A stretch of DNA of 64,000 nt from Streptococcus gallolyticus subsp. gallolyticus DSM 16831 (lineage in GTDB: Bacteria > Bacillota > Bacilli > Lactobacillales > Streptococcaceae), in assembly GCF_002000985.1 (NCBI RefSeq), contig NZ_CP018822.1, positions 1,444,001 to 1,508,000 of the forward strand. The letters are read 5' to 3'. The translations under genes and the position numbers were made by a program. Within the stretch, counting starts at the first letter, position 1, and each line of letters starts with the position of its first letter. This document shows positions 55,764 to 63,893 of the stretch, piece by piece. The notes under the pieces are model-generated. The model was given only the letters and a program-made list of their open reading frames with translations. It was not told the origin of the DNA and did no database searches.

Positions 55764-57545
55764 CTATTCCATATTTCTTTTTTGGGCAATGAAATTTTCC
55801 AAAGCCGCTAAAGCTGCATCAACATCTCCAAGAGTGCTAGACTCACGAATGAGTTTGCTTTGCTTTTGCAAATCTCTTTCTCGAAGAAGACGATCACGCT
55901 TATCAATAATTTCCTCTATTTCATTATTCGCAATTTCATCTGGTAAATTTTCCTCCAAAACGCGATAATACATCTGGCGCGTTGGGTCATCAAATTGCGC
56001 TAAATCATAGGAATTCACCTCACCTTGCTGCACTAATAAATCATACAAAGCTTGCAACTCTTGGGTATCAAAGGTAAATTCGCCACGATTTCTAAATTCA
56101 TTGAGGAGATAATCGTGTGTCAAAAGTCGGTGCATTAACTGACTTTCTGCTTTGATAATTGCAGATATATTCTTGGAAATAGGTAATTCCACAACAGTCA
56201 CTCGTTGTTTAACTGCTTCTGATTGCAGATTTGAGCGGTTTTGCAGACGTTCACTATTTACCGATTGCTCGACTTGATAGTAATCAAAGTCAGGCAATAA
56301 ATCAGCCACCATATTAATATACGAATTTTGTGCTGTAATTGACGGCGATTGCGCAATAATTTTTGAAATTTGCTCGACATAGGCAATCTCAGCTTGGAGA
56401 TTATCGCTATTTTCAGGTTTCAAGTAATGAATAAAAAATTCTGTACTACTTATCCTGTTATTCTCAAGCAAATTTGCCAAAGCTTGTGGCGAATTTTTTT
56501 GGATAAATTCATCAGGGTCCATTTGCTCAGGAACACGCACAATCTCAACGTTAAAGTCTTTTAGAAGCTCCAAAGACTTGGCAATCGCATTTTGACCAGC
56601 GTTATCACCATCATAAGTCAAAATCACTTTTTTGGCGTAACGTTTCAGATGTCTAACATGGTCTGGAGTCAATGCCGTTCCCATAGAAGCGACAGCATTT
56701 TCAATACCAGCACGGTAGGCAGCAATAACATCCATAAAACCTTCCATCAAATAGACTTCATGTTTTTTCGACATTACTGGACGAGCTTTATCTAAATGAT
56801 AAAGTTCATACGATTTATTGAACAGCGCTGTGGAACGAGTATTCTTATACTTCGCTTGCTTATTTTCAAGGTCCTCTTTGGTCCAAATCCGTCCCGAAAA
56901 TGCAACAACCTGACCACTGTCATCGGTCAATGGAAACATAATCCGATTTTGAAAAGCATCATAGACACGATTCGTTCTTTCGGACAAATTAAAAAGACCT
57001 GAAGCCATTAAAGCATTCTCATCATAGCGTTTTGCTAGAGATTGGTATAAAAAATCAGGTTCGTTTGGCGACAATCCAATATTAAAATAATCAATCAGCT
57101 CATCTGTCAAACCACGTTGTGCTAGATAGTTCTTCGCTTCTTGCCCTTCTTTTGTCGTCTTTAAAACAGCATTGTAAAACTTAGCCGCATCTTTATGAAT
57201 GTCAATCAATATCTGATTAGGATTTTGTGGCTTTGTTTGCGTCTGTTGAACATCAACTTGCAAAGGGATTCCAGCGCGCTCAGCTACCAGATGAACACTC
57301 TCTAAAAAGCTAACCTGACGATATTCTTCCAAAAACTTATAAACATCACCAGATTTTCCGCAACCAAAACAATGAAAAAATTGCTTGTCTTCTATGACAT
57401 TAAAAGACGGCGTTTTTTCCTTGTGAAATGGACAAAGTCCAATATAGTTGCGACCAGCACGTGTAAGACTAACCACCTCGCCAATAACATCAACAATATT
57501 AACGCTATTTTTTATCTCGGAAATTAATTCTTTGTCAATTGCCAA
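55764..57545 (-). CDS. dnaG: DNA primase
   Basis: Makes RNA primers for replication. The 593-residue protein has an N-terminal CHC2 zinc finger (C38-x2-H41... CFGCGKSGD), the Toprim core ([18 protein letters not shown], then [14 protein letters not shown]) and a C-terminal helicase-binding domain. The start is a TTG at 57545, 7 nt after a near-perfect GGAGGTGATC. A longer frame with an ATG at 57590 runs into the -10 box and cannot be translated from this promoter. Confidence 0.95.
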   Translation of the reverse strand: MAIDKELISEIKNSVNIVDVIGEVVSLTRAGRNYIGLCPFHKEKTPSFNVIEDKQFFHCFGCGKSGDVYKFLEEYRQVSFLESVHLVAERAGIPLQVDVQQTQTKPQNPNQILIDIHKDAAKFYNAVLKTTKEGQEAKNYLAQRGLTDELIDYFNIGLSPNEPDFLYQSLAKRYDENALMASGLFNLSERTNRVYDAFQNRIMFPLTDDSGQVVAFSGRIWTKEDLENKQAKYKNTRSTALFNKSYELYHLDKARPVMSKKHEVYLMEGFMDVIAAYRAGIENAVASMGTALTPDHVRHLKRYAKKVILTYDGDNAGQNAIAKSLELLKDFNVEIVRVPEQMDPDEFIQKNSPQALANLLENNRISSTEFFIHYLKPENSDNLQAEIAYVEQISKIIAQSPSITAQNSYINMVADLLPDFDYYQVEQSVNSERLQNRSNLQSEAVKQRVTVVELPISKNISAIIKAESQLMHRLLTHDYLLNEFRNRGEFTFDTQELQALYDLLVQQGEVNSYDLAQFDDPTRQMYYRVLEENLPDEIANNEIEEIIDKRDRLLRERDLQKQSKLIRESSTLGDVDAALAALENFIAQKRNME

Positions 57546-57588
57546 AAGATCACCTCCACGCACTAAGCCCATTTTAGTTTTGTATTTC

Positions 57589-57617
57589 ATTATAACATTT
57601 TGAGCAGCATTTGTAAA
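57589..57617 (-). promoter_or_regulatory. dnaG-rpoD operon promoter
   Basis: Minus-strand TTTACA (57612-57617), 17 bp, TATAAT (57589-57594) with extended TGT. Confidence 0.85.
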
Positions 57618-57746
57618 TCTAAAACTCCGAATAGTTGCAATGATTTTAGGAAATTGAATCCCCCTTTTTCACTTTAGTTTCTTGACGTTTTCAATCTCAA
57701 TAGAATCATTTTCAATATAAAAAGTATTTTTTTGAAAAGCTCAACA

Positions 57747-57878
57747 TTAACGTTTAATGAATAAGAATGGCATTTTTTGAATATTTCTCTAAATAAATAC
57801 TAGATTTATTCACATTTTTAGGCAGATAGCTGCCTTTTGTATGTTTTTTTTGGTATAATGATACTGTTAACGTTTAAT
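57747..57878. repeat. 12-bp direct repeat in the dnaG-mscL gap
   Basis: TTAACGTTTAAT occurs at 57747-57758 and again at 57867-57878, exactly 120 bp apart. The second copy is at the start of the mscL transcript. The rest of the 347-bp gap holds the two divergent promoters and AT-rich sequence with no gene. Confidence 0.6.
57851..57859 (+). promoter_or_regulatory. Extended -10 promoter of mscL
   Basis: TGGTATAAT, 33 bp before the mscL ATG. The -35 position is weak. Confidence 0.7.
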
Positions 57879-57892
57879 TAGGAGGTTTTTCT

Positions 57893-58270
57893 ATGATTAA
57901 AGAACTCAAAGAGTTTTTGTTCAAGGCCAATGTCCTTGACCTTGCTGTCGCTGTTGTTATTGGTGCAGCTTTCAACGCTATTGTAACATCTCTTGTTGAA
58001 GATGTTATCACTCCACTTTTCCTTAACCCTGCTTTGAAAGCAGCTGGTGTGGAAAAAATTGCAGAACTTTCTTGGCATGGTGTTGCCTATGGTAGTTTCT
58101 TAAGCGCTGTTATTAATTTTCTAATTGTTGGTACAACCCTCTTCTTCATCGTTAAAGCTGCTAACGCTGCTTCTGCTTTTGGTAAAAAACAAGATGAAGT
58201 GGAAGAAGAAGCCGCACCTACACAAGAAGAACTTCTTACAGAAATCCGCGATTTGTTGAAAGAAAAATAA
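57893..58270 (+). CDS. mscL: Large-conductance mechanosensitive channel
   Basis: Homopentameric tension-gated safety valve for hypo-osmotic shock. It is 125 residues: N-terminal amphipathic helix, TM1 (VLDLAVAVVIGAAFNAIVTSLV), short loop, TM2 (FLSAVINFLIVGTTLFFIVKA) and a charged C-terminal helix. AGGAGG precedes the ATG. Single gene. Confidence 0.97.
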   Translation: MIKELKEFLFKANVLDLAVAVVIGAAFNAIVTSLVEDVITPLFLNPALKAAGVEKIAELSWHGVAYGSFLSAVINFLIVGTTLFFIVKAANAASAFGKKQDEVEEEAAPTQEELLTEIRDLLKEK

Positions 58271-58289
58271 TTTTTCAATCTAGAGCATA

Positions 58290-58314
58290 AAAAGAGACGC
58301 TTGGCGCCTCTTTT
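58290..58314. terminator. Bidirectional terminator between mscL and rpsU
   Basis: AAAGAG-a-CGC-ttg-GCG-c-CTCTTT hairpin with A and T runs on both sides, between convergent genes. Confidence 0.85.
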
Positions 58315-58331
58315 CTTGTATCTAAATTTAA

Positions 58332-58508
58332 TTAGAATTTTTTACGTTTGCGAGCTGCTTCTGATTTGCGTTTACGTTTCACAGAAGGTTTTTCGTAGAA
58401 TTCACGCTTACGTGATTCTTGAAGAGTCCCAGCTTTAGTCACAGAACGTTTGAAACGACGAAGTGCATCGTCAAGTGATTCGTTTTTACGTACTACTGTT
58501 TTTGACAT
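58332..58508 (-). CDS. rpsU: 30S ribosomal protein S21
   Basis: 58 residues, [20 protein letters not shown] with the Lys/Arg-rich [15 protein letters not shown] tail. The ATG at 58508 follows GAGGAGGTG; the frame is open 10 codons further, without a site. Unlike in E. coli it is not next to dnaG-rpoD but across mscL. Confidence 0.98.
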
Positions 58509-58554
58509 GTGTTTCACCTCCTCAAGATATTGTAACATTTACACGTTCCCTACT

Positions 58555-58583
58555 AGGATACCTAATTTATCAAAAAAAGTCAA
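58555..58583 (-). promoter_or_regulatory. rpsU promoter
   Basis: Minus-strand TTGACT (58578-58583), 17 bp, TATCCT (58555-58560). Confidence 0.8.
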
Positions 58584-58709
58584 TCCTTACACGCGCTAAG
58601 TATGTGTCTTTTTTTCTGGGAATTTTCAAATAACCTAGACAAAACGTTGAAAACAGAGAATTCTTATCATCGAAAAAAGACTGAAACAAATTTTTCCTTT
58701 GCTTCAGTC

Positions 58710-58739
58710 TTGACGATATTATCTTTTTTGTGTTACAAT
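58710..58739 (+). promoter_or_regulatory. Promoter of the plus-strand 67-nt RNA
   Basis: TTGACG (58710-58715), 18 bp, TACAAT (58734-58739) with extended TGT. The -35 overlaps the minus-strand terminator. Confidence 0.6.
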
Positions 58740-58745
58740 AACTCG

Positions 58746-58813
58746 TGACTGATTAAGCAAAAGGTAGTTTGTCTTAATCGGTGCTCAGGAGTTACCCGCT
58801 CCTGAGCTTTTTC
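58746..58813 (+). ncRNA. Candidate plus-strand RNA, about 67 nt, antisense
   Basis: Two clear hairpins and no ORF: GATTAAG (58751-58757) with CTTAATC (58773-58779), then a perfect 9-bp stem GCTCAGGAG (58783-58791) with CTCCTGAGC (58799-58807) followed by TTTTTCGTTTT, an intrinsic terminator. It is complementary to part of the minus-strand RNA in the same place. The size and layout recall antisense RNAs of type I toxin-antitoxin or copy-control pairs, but no toxin ORF was found. Confidence 0.5.
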
Positions 58814-58904
58814 GTTTTCTGCTAAGTACATTATACCATAAATAAAGCTTAAATGTAAAGGAAAACAGCACAAAAAAGCCTTAAAAATTAAATTTTTTAA
58901 GCGT

Positions 58905-60245
58905 TTAGTATTTATATTGTTGACGGTCATAACCGATATACTTCCCACCCCTTTTCAAAATTTTCTGTGATGGAAACGGATCGTTATTAGCACGATCCCC
59001 TAAAGGTCCCACTCCTAAACGTTTAGCATGATAATACTGATAGTCTTTGCGCCAAGCCCCAAAGAAAAGTTCCTCTAATTGATCAATTCTCTCTACAAGA
59101 ATAAGCTTTGCCATTGCACAGGCACCTTTGATTGACCAGTACATCCCACGATGTTTCATCCGATAAGTGACTTGTCGATGTTGACTTTCCATACTGCCAA
59201 TGCCATTCAGCGATAAGCCTCTTAATTGAGCTGGTTTGGTATCCTTAAAATTATCAAGTAATTTCTGACGAAAATTTTGAAAATCATAATGGTCTTCTTC
59301 ATCAAGGATTAAAGCCTCAGTGGTATCTAAAACCGTTTTTAATAATTTTCGATCGTGCGTCTGAACCGCTTTAAAAGCCAAATCTTGGAGGACTCTTGGA
59401 TAGGGTTTAAAAAATTGTTTAAGTTTTTCTTTCACATGGTAGGCATCCCAAAAGTGTTCGTGACGTTTAATTTTGAGCGCCTTTTGAATATTTTGAAAGA
59501 CACGTCTGGTATAGCCCTTGCCATTGTCTGAGTTAGTCACTAAAATGGTTTGGTCAGTGATTTCAAAATGATTATAAAGGTAATCTAATAACTCTTCTCT
59601 GGCTATATCATAATCAGTATGAATAATTTCATGTTTATTAAGCAATGCTGATCGGCCGTGTACTTTTTGGGTTCCTGTATGAATCAGAAAGTGTGCTAAA
59701 TCTGTGTTATGTTTCTCGTTATTTTTAGAAGTTGTTTTCACCAGAACACCATCACCCTCAACGTAAATAATCGGTGCTTTGATTTTTTCTGGGACATGCT
59801 CTTCTACGAAATAACGATAATGACTCTTTTCAGAGAATAATTGTCCTGTTAATTTAACAGCCTTTAGAACAGTGTCTTTCGTAATATCTAAGCGATAAGA
59901 TAGTTTAATCATTCGACAAACTTGGCGATAAGACATTTCTGAAGCATATCTAGCAAGGTGATACATTAGTTCAAGAGAACACCTCTGATATTTCTTTAAG
60001 CCCAGCCAATCATCAACAGGATAACGTGTCTCATTTCCCCTGCGCCATCGGTTTCTTGAAAAGGTGATTTCACCGAATGTAAATAATACGGTTCGTTCAC
60101 TACTGTCTACCCTTTTATAACCATTGGCTCGCATAGCTGGCGCCATTTGCTTATCGTAGTCTGATACTCGTTTTAAGAACTCATACTCACGTTGTTTATC
60201 TAGTTCTTCAGCGAATCCTCTTTCATCAAATCTCATTACAACCAT
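58905..60245 (-). CDS. ISLre2-family (UPF0236) transposase
   Basis: 446 residues, apparently intact. The N-terminal region (about 1-130) has FTFGEITFSRNRWRR; an acidic VEGDGVLVK motif and TNSDNGKGYTRRVF, with later GIGSMESQHR, fit the ISLre2 transposase core with its DDE-like residues. Start at ATG 60245 (or the ATG three codons on). No strong ribosome site is present. Its neighbours are the RNA pair and the mobilizable element. Confidence 0.85.
   Translation of the reverse strand: MVVMRFDERGFAEELDKQREYEFLKRVSDYDKQMAPAMRANGYKRVDSSERTVLFTFGEITFSRNRWRRGNETRYPVDDWLGLKKYQRCSLELMYHLARYASEMSYRQVCRMIKLSYRLDITKDTVLKAVKLTGQLFSEKSHYRYFVEEHVPEKIKAPIIYVEGDGVLVKTTSKNNEKHNTDLAHFLIHTGTQKVHGRSALLNKHEIIHTDYDIAREELLDYLYNHFEITDQTILVTNSDNGKGYTRRVFQNIQKALKIKRHEHFWDAYHVKEKLKQFFKPYPRVLQDLAFKAVQTHDRKLLKTVLDTTEALILDEEDHYDFQNFRQKLLDNFKDTKPAQLRGLSLNGIGSMESQHRQVTYRMKHRGMYWSIKGACAMAKLILVERIDQLEELFFGAWRKDYQYYHAKRLGVGPLGDRANNDPFPSQKILKRGGKYIGYDRQQYKY
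58905..60245. mobile_element. ISLre2-family insertion sequence (coding part; ends not resolved)
   Basis: ISLre2 elements are about 1.5 kb with short terminal inverted repeats. I compared 58600-58905 with 60246-60420 by eye and found no convincing inverted repeat or target duplication, so only the transposase span is given. The element probably extends up to a few hundred bases on one or both sides. Confidence 0.7.
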
Positions 60246-60332
60246 GGTCTTATTTTAACGAATTTTTGAAAAATTTGTGAAATAATATGTTTATTATTAG
60301 CTTTTAAAAAGGAAAATTGCTATACTGTAGTC

Positions 60333-60392
60333 ATCCTAAAAATAACTTTATTTTTATTCCCTAAGTGGTCGCAGATTTGTGACCACTTTTCC
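60333..60392 (+). ncRNA. Candidate plus-strand two-hairpin RNA, about 58 nt
   Basis: In the 388-bp gap right of the transposase gene. Extended -10 TGC-TATACT (60318-60326) precedes two hairpins: AAAAATA-actt-TATTTTT (60338-60355), and AAGTGGTC (60363-60370) with GACCACTT (60381-60388) followed by TTTCCCTTTT. The layout (promoter, small hairpin, terminator hairpin, about 60 nt) repeats that of the RNA at 58746-58813. Confidence 0.4.
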
Positions 60393-60421
60393 CTTTTAAA
60401 AAACTATGTTACAATAATCAA

Positions 60422-60531
60422 AATGCTTTTCAATCCATTTTAATTAACACGGGCGTACCTTTGACACTTGAAAAGCACAAAAACAGGTAGTAGTTACCCT
60501 AAATTGGATAGCTGTTACCTGTTTTTTAGTA
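60422..60531 (+). ncRNA. Candidate plus-strand structured RNA, about 105 nt
   Basis: Extended -10 TGT-TACAAT (60407-60415) precedes a 10-bp inverted repeat TGCTTTTCAA (60424-60433) / TTGAAAAGCA (60468-60477) around a 34-nt loop. A terminator hairpin with 10-bp stem AAAACAGGTA / TACCTGTTTT (60480-60525) follows, then T residues. There is no ORF. A further TATAAT at 60537-60542 and hairpins GCAGT/ACTGC (60550-60566) and CTTGTAAC/GTTACAAG (about 60595-60621) fill the rest of the gap. Confidence 0.4.
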
Positions 60532-60633
60532 TGCCCTATAATAGAGCTAGCAGTTGTTACGACTGCCAGAATGTATTCTTTTCGTTATCAATTCTTGTAA
60601 CTTGTTAAGGTTGTTACAAGTATTTTGGATAAT

Positions 60634-60822
60634 TTAAGAATTATAGCCAAAAAGGACAAAAAATAATGTAGCATAGCCTAGCACCAAAATTCCAACAATG
60701 AACAAGACAAGTAACCCATACGCCAAGGGTTTGGGTAAGGCCAGATCATTATGATGCACAATAAGTGCTATTCCTAAAACGATGTATGCTAATAAAAACA
60801 AAGCTGATATTAAGCAAATCAT
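60634..60822 (-). CDS. Small two-helix membrane protein
   Basis: 62 residues, almost all hydrophobic: helix 1 about 3-24, a short polar turn HHNDLALPKP, helix 2 about 33-58. A GGAGAGGGAGAT site precedes the ATG. It lies 14 bp after the sortase gene and is probably co-transcribed. Function unknown. Confidence 0.65.
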   Translation of the reverse strand: MICLISALFLLAYIVLGIALIVHHNDLALPKPLAYGLLVLFIVGILVLGYATLFFVLFGYNS

Positions 60823-60836
60823 CTCCCTCTCCTTAT

Positions 60837-61562
60837 TTATAACACAATTTGATTATAAGCTGTGTTAAAAGCCTCTAAAATGTCCTCTGGAGCTTGCTTA
60901 AAACTAACTTCAGAGTCATAAATACCTTTGACAATCGTCCGTGAGGTCGCTTCAGCATCCGTACACGTGACCAAGGTGACTTCTGTTTCTTCTGTATCAT
61001 CAATTACCGCTACCTGACTAGGAGCAACGCTCTCAATCGATGTGACAACGTAAGTATACACTGTTTCTTTATCTGTTAAGTAAATCTTCATCCCTGTTTT
61101 AACATTTTCTAAAGGGGAAAAGAGCATTTGAGAAGAACCTGTTAAGCCAAACACATGGTGACTGGCAAGAGCGTAGTTACCACTTCCCATGACTTGATTT
61201 TCTTTCATGGTTCCTGCCCCATAAGTCAATTCTGTATTACCGAGTCCCTTAAAAATGGGAAGATTAATCCCAACCTCTGGAATAGCAACCCCACCAATAA
61301 CAGGAAGATTAGCGCTATTGGTTTGGGCTTTTAGAACAGATTTGGTTGAAATGGATTCGACCGAATCAAAATCATAACTCACATTAGCGTCTTTATTTTG
61401 CTCAATGGTTTGTTTAGAAACCTGTGAGACTTGATACTGATTAGTATTCCACGCAATTAAGGTATTTCGGATAGATTTGTTAAAAATTAAGGCTACTCCT
61501 ATAAGCAATAATAGCACCAAGAGAAGCCCCTTTAACAGTTTTATTAGGTTATGTTTTTGCAA
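60837..61562 (-). CDS. Class A sortase on the mobile element
   Basis: Transpeptidase that attaches LPXTG-type proteins to the wall. The 241-residue protein has an N-terminal membrane anchor (about 8-28) and the sortase fold. The catalytic residues are H135 or H136 (ALASHHVFG), C200 (VTLVTCTD) and R208 (ATSRTIVKG). The start is a TTG at 61562 directly after GAGGTGAGG. No LPXTG substrate is encoded in the window, so its target is elsewhere on the element or chromosome. Confidence 0.9.
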   Translation of the reverse strand: MQKHNLIKLLKGLLLVLLLLIGVALIFNKSIRNTLIAWNTNQYQVSQVSKQTIEQNKDANVSYDFDSVESISTKSVLKAQTNSANLPVIGGVAIPEVGINLPIFKGLGNTELTYGAGTMKENQVMGSGNYALASHHVFGLTGSSQMLFSPLENVKTGMKIYLTDKETVYTYVVTSIESVAPSQVAVIDDTEETEVTLVTCTDAEATSRTIVKGIYDSEVSFKQAPEDILEAFNTAYNQIVL

Positions 61563-61571
61563 TTCCTCACC

Positions 61572-61760
61572 TCATTCCTTGAAAGCAGCTGCTCTTTGTT
61601 TTAAAAAGATATCCAGATCAATTTTTAATTGTTCCACTTGCTCTTCTGTCATGTTGTCATCAGCTATTGCTTTTAATAACTCATCACTTGAAAGTTTTGT
61701 GGTCGTCTCAACAAAGAGACACTTTCCTGAATTTTTAATCTGTTCTTTATTTGTTACCAT
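61572..61760 (-). CDS. Small hypothetical protein of the mobile element
   Basis: 62-residue acidic, helical, soluble protein (MTEEQVEQLKIDLDIF in the middle). Not recognised. AAAGGAAA precedes the ATG and TGATATAAT (61799-61791) is an extended -10 promoter just upstream. It is followed 9 bp later by the sortase gene, so promoter, this gene, sortase and the two-helix protein form one operon. Confidence 0.65.
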   Translation of the reverse strand: MVTNKEQIKNSGKCLFVETTTKLSSDELLKAIADDNMTEEQVEQLKIDLDIFLKQRAAAFKE

Positions 61761-61790
61761 AGTATCATTTCCTTTTGTATCATTTAGTTT

Positions 61791-61799
61791 ATTATATCA
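61791..61799 (-). promoter_or_regulatory. Extended -10 promoter of the sortase operon
   Basis: Minus-strand TGATATAAT, 31 bp before the ATG at 61760. Confidence 0.6.
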
Positions 61800-61864
61800 G
61801 ATAAAAAGCACTATAGAAAAAGTTAGTTACTATCTTTTTGAGACTATCCCTTTTGTTAAATTGC

Positions 61865-63484
61865 TTACAATGATATTTCAGTGCGTTTTTCATGCGTTTG
61901 TTTGATCTCTTTAGTAAAGTCATAATCTTTTACAATCTTATCTCTATGCTTTTTGAGTGTGTCACGTTCAATTTGAAGCTCTTTAATTTCTTTTTGTAAC
62001 TCGTCAAGTTTCATTGTCTTATCAATTTTTCCTTTTTCTAAAAGGTCAAGACTCACTTCTGATGGAACAATATTATTTTGATAATCAGATAACGCTCCTA
62101 GCAATTTATTAAGATAAAAAATCTTATCACCCAGTGCGGCTAAAGTTTTATCCGTCTCATCCAGCTGCTCTAAAAATTGTTGTTGCAGATTTTCAAATTG
62201 TTTTGAATTGGTAACATTGTTTGCTGATAGAAAGTTAAATTCATCGACTAACCTATCTAAGTTTGTAATATTTTTGTTTCTAGTTAAAATCAGTTCACCA
62301 TTTTGAGCCGATAATTGTTTGATTAAAGTGACTCCTTTAATAAAACGATTTTGTTCAGAGTGATCCGCATTTAAAAAATAAAAGGAATCATTTTTCTTAA
62401 TATAGGCGGTAAACGTTCCATCTTCATTTTGATCTAACATCCGTGCAGGAATAGAAACGGTTCCTTTTCGGTCTAATCCAAAAGTGACAGGAACATGAAT
62501 TGACTGACTCGTCAGTTGTTGAATTTGCCAAGGTTCAATTGTGAGTTGCATCTCAAAATCATCTTGTTTACTTTCCTGTTCCTCATCATATTTTTCTTTG
62601 AGAATAGTTACATCGTAAACAACTTCGTTTGTTGCAATTTGTTCTTTGATTTTTTCAAGTGAGAACTTTCCTTTTTTTGATAACGTACGGTCACGAACAA
62701 AACGCTCTTGTGGCTGGTCAAGTAATTTGTATTTAATATATTTACCACTCGTATCAACTTGTAAATTTAAAGTTTTGGCTTTTTGTAAAAAGTCAGTCAT
62801 ATCTAAAGAGTGCTTTAACAAAAAATTCAATCGTTCTTTAATCTCAAACCGAAAATTATTTTTTCGGCGCCATGCCGAATAATCTGTGTGAGAATTTCTA
62901 AGTCTCGGTTCTAAAACTTTTGCACCATAAAGCTCAGCATACTTATCTGAAATATGTTCTAAACTCTTTTTGGTTCCTTTTTGCCAACGAAACTTTTTCA
63001 GAGTCACTTCATTCGTTGTGTTAAAAATAATATGATTATGCAAATGCCCTTTATCCATATGTGTTGAAACGACAAATTGATAATCACCTCCCGTTAACTC
63101 TAAAGCGGTTTTTCGTCCAATCTCGTTAACCTCTTCTGGAGTTAAGCCATCTTCTGGCGAAAACGATTGAATGATATGGTGTGCTAAAACACGTTTATCA
63201 TTTTTCAAATCGGATAGCTCATCGTTATTATAAAGAGCATCAACAGATTGTTTTAACAACACAAAATCATCATAAATTGTTTGTGGATCTGAAATACCGG
63301 TGACATCATGACCAGATACCAACCGTTTCATCACTTGACCATTGACCATCTCATAAGAATAATTGTCATCACCTTCTAAACGTTCAGTATCTAATTTCAA
63401 TGTTGCACTATCACGAGTAATATAATCAATTGCCCGTTTTAAATTACGGCTTGTTTTAATCTGGATTACTTTTGTCACCACCAT
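61865..63484 (-). CDS. MobP-like relaxase / mobilization nuclease
   Basis: Nicks oriT and carries the DNA strand during conjugative mobilization. The 539-residue protein has the relaxase domain in its first ~260 residues, with likely nucleophile Y21 (AIDYITRDS) and the metal triad region H142, H147, H149, H151 (THMDKGHLHNHIIFN). The C-terminal part (about 420-535) is predicted coiled coil. It overlaps the end of the MobC-like gene by 29 bp in another frame, implying coupled translation; no independent ribosome site is clear. Confidence 0.9.
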   Translation of the reverse strand: MVVTKVIQIKTSRNLKRAIDYITRDSATLKLDTERLEGDDNYSYEMVNGQVMKRLVSGHDVTGISDPQTIYDDFVLLKQSVDALYNNDELSDLKNDKRVLAHHIIQSFSPEDGLTPEEVNEIGRKTALELTGGDYQFVVSTHMDKGHLHNHIIFNTTNEVTLKKFRWQKGTKKSLEHISDKYAELYGAKVLEPRLRNSHTDYSAWRRKNNFRFEIKERLNFLLKHSLDMTDFLQKAKTLNLQVDTSGKYIKYKLLDQPQERFVRDRTLSKKGKFSLEKIKEQIATNEVVYDVTILKEKYDEEQESKQDDFEMQLTIEPWQIQQLTSQSIHVPVTFGLDRKGTVSIPARMLDQNEDGTFTAYIKKNDSFYFLNADHSEQNRFIKGVTLIKQLSAQNGELILTRNKNITNLDRLVDEFNFLSANNVTNSKQFENLQQQFLEQLDETDKTLAALGDKIFYLNKLLGALSDYQNNIVPSEVSLDLLEKGKIDKTMKLDELQKEIKELQIERDTLKKHRDKIVKDYDFTKEIKQTHEKRTEISL

Positions 63485-63830
63485 TTAATTTTGCCCGACC
63501 TTTCGTTTTAAATTCATCAATGAGCAATACTTTCATTTCATCAATTTCAGCTTGCAAAGCTTTAAACAATTCACTATCAATCTCATCAAACGTATTCACA
63601 TAACGCACTAACTGGTTAACGTTTTGACCAATACGATTAACTTCTACTCGCAACTGTTGTAATTCTGAATAATCATAGGTTTCAATTTTGCCTTTCAACA
63701 ACATCTCTAACGCATAGCCCTGAAAGGTTTTCTTATTAGCCATTGTTATCCGTTGGCGTAATTGAAACGCTTCTTCATCAGTCGTTCTTAATTCAAAGCG
63801 GTTAACTCGTTTTCGTCTTTTGGTTGTCAT
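63456..63830 (-). CDS. mobC: MobC-like relaxosome accessory protein
   Basis: 124 residues. A basic N-terminus (TTKRRKRVNRFELRTTDEE) fits a ribbon-helix-helix DNA-binding part, and EVNRIGQNVNQLVRYVNTF is the MobC hallmark. It should bind oriT and assist the relaxase. The ATG at 63830 follows GGAGAG; the frame is open 22 codons further upstream without such a site. The palindromes at 63916-63986 lie upstream, as expected for oriT. Confidence 0.82.
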   Translation of the reverse strand: MTTKRRKRVNRFELRTTDEEAFQLRQRITMANKKTFQGYALEMLLKGKIETYDYSELQQLRVEVNRIGQNVNQLVRYVNTFDEIDSELFKALQAEIDEMKVLLIDEFKTKGRAKLNGGDKSNPD

Positions 63831-63893
63831 CACTCTCTCCATTCTATGTAAATTTTCAAATACCAATACTTCATCTTTTTCCTGAAGCAGACC

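Larger units (their letters stand above)
58668..58823 (-). ncRNA. Candidate minus-strand RNA, about 155 nt
   Basis: Part of the 396-bp gap between rpsU and the transposase gene. A strong minus-strand promoter, TTTACA (58854-58859), 18 bp, TGG-TATAAT (58830-58838), should start RNA near 58823. A terminator AAGACTGAA...TTCAGTCTT (58677-58711) plus T run ends it before the rpsU promoter. No ATG lies between. The RNA covers the whole of the plus-strand RNA at 58746-58813. Confidence 0.5.

Noticed and set aside
55764..57590. 608-codon DnaG starting at 57590
   Set aside because: That ATG lies within the -10 box. The TTG at 57545 has a near-perfect ribosome site.
58733..58948. 71-codon minus-strand frame over the antisense RNA pair
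   Set aside because: It has no ribosome site, its in-frame ATG overlaps the TATAATG promoter, and it runs through the terminator hairpin arms. The region is better explained as noncoding RNA.
58731..60420. 11-bp direct repeat TGTTACAATAA at 58731 and 60410 as an IS target-site duplication
   Set aside because: Both copies are extended -10 boxes (TGT-TACAAT). The flanking inner sequences do not form terminal inverted repeats.
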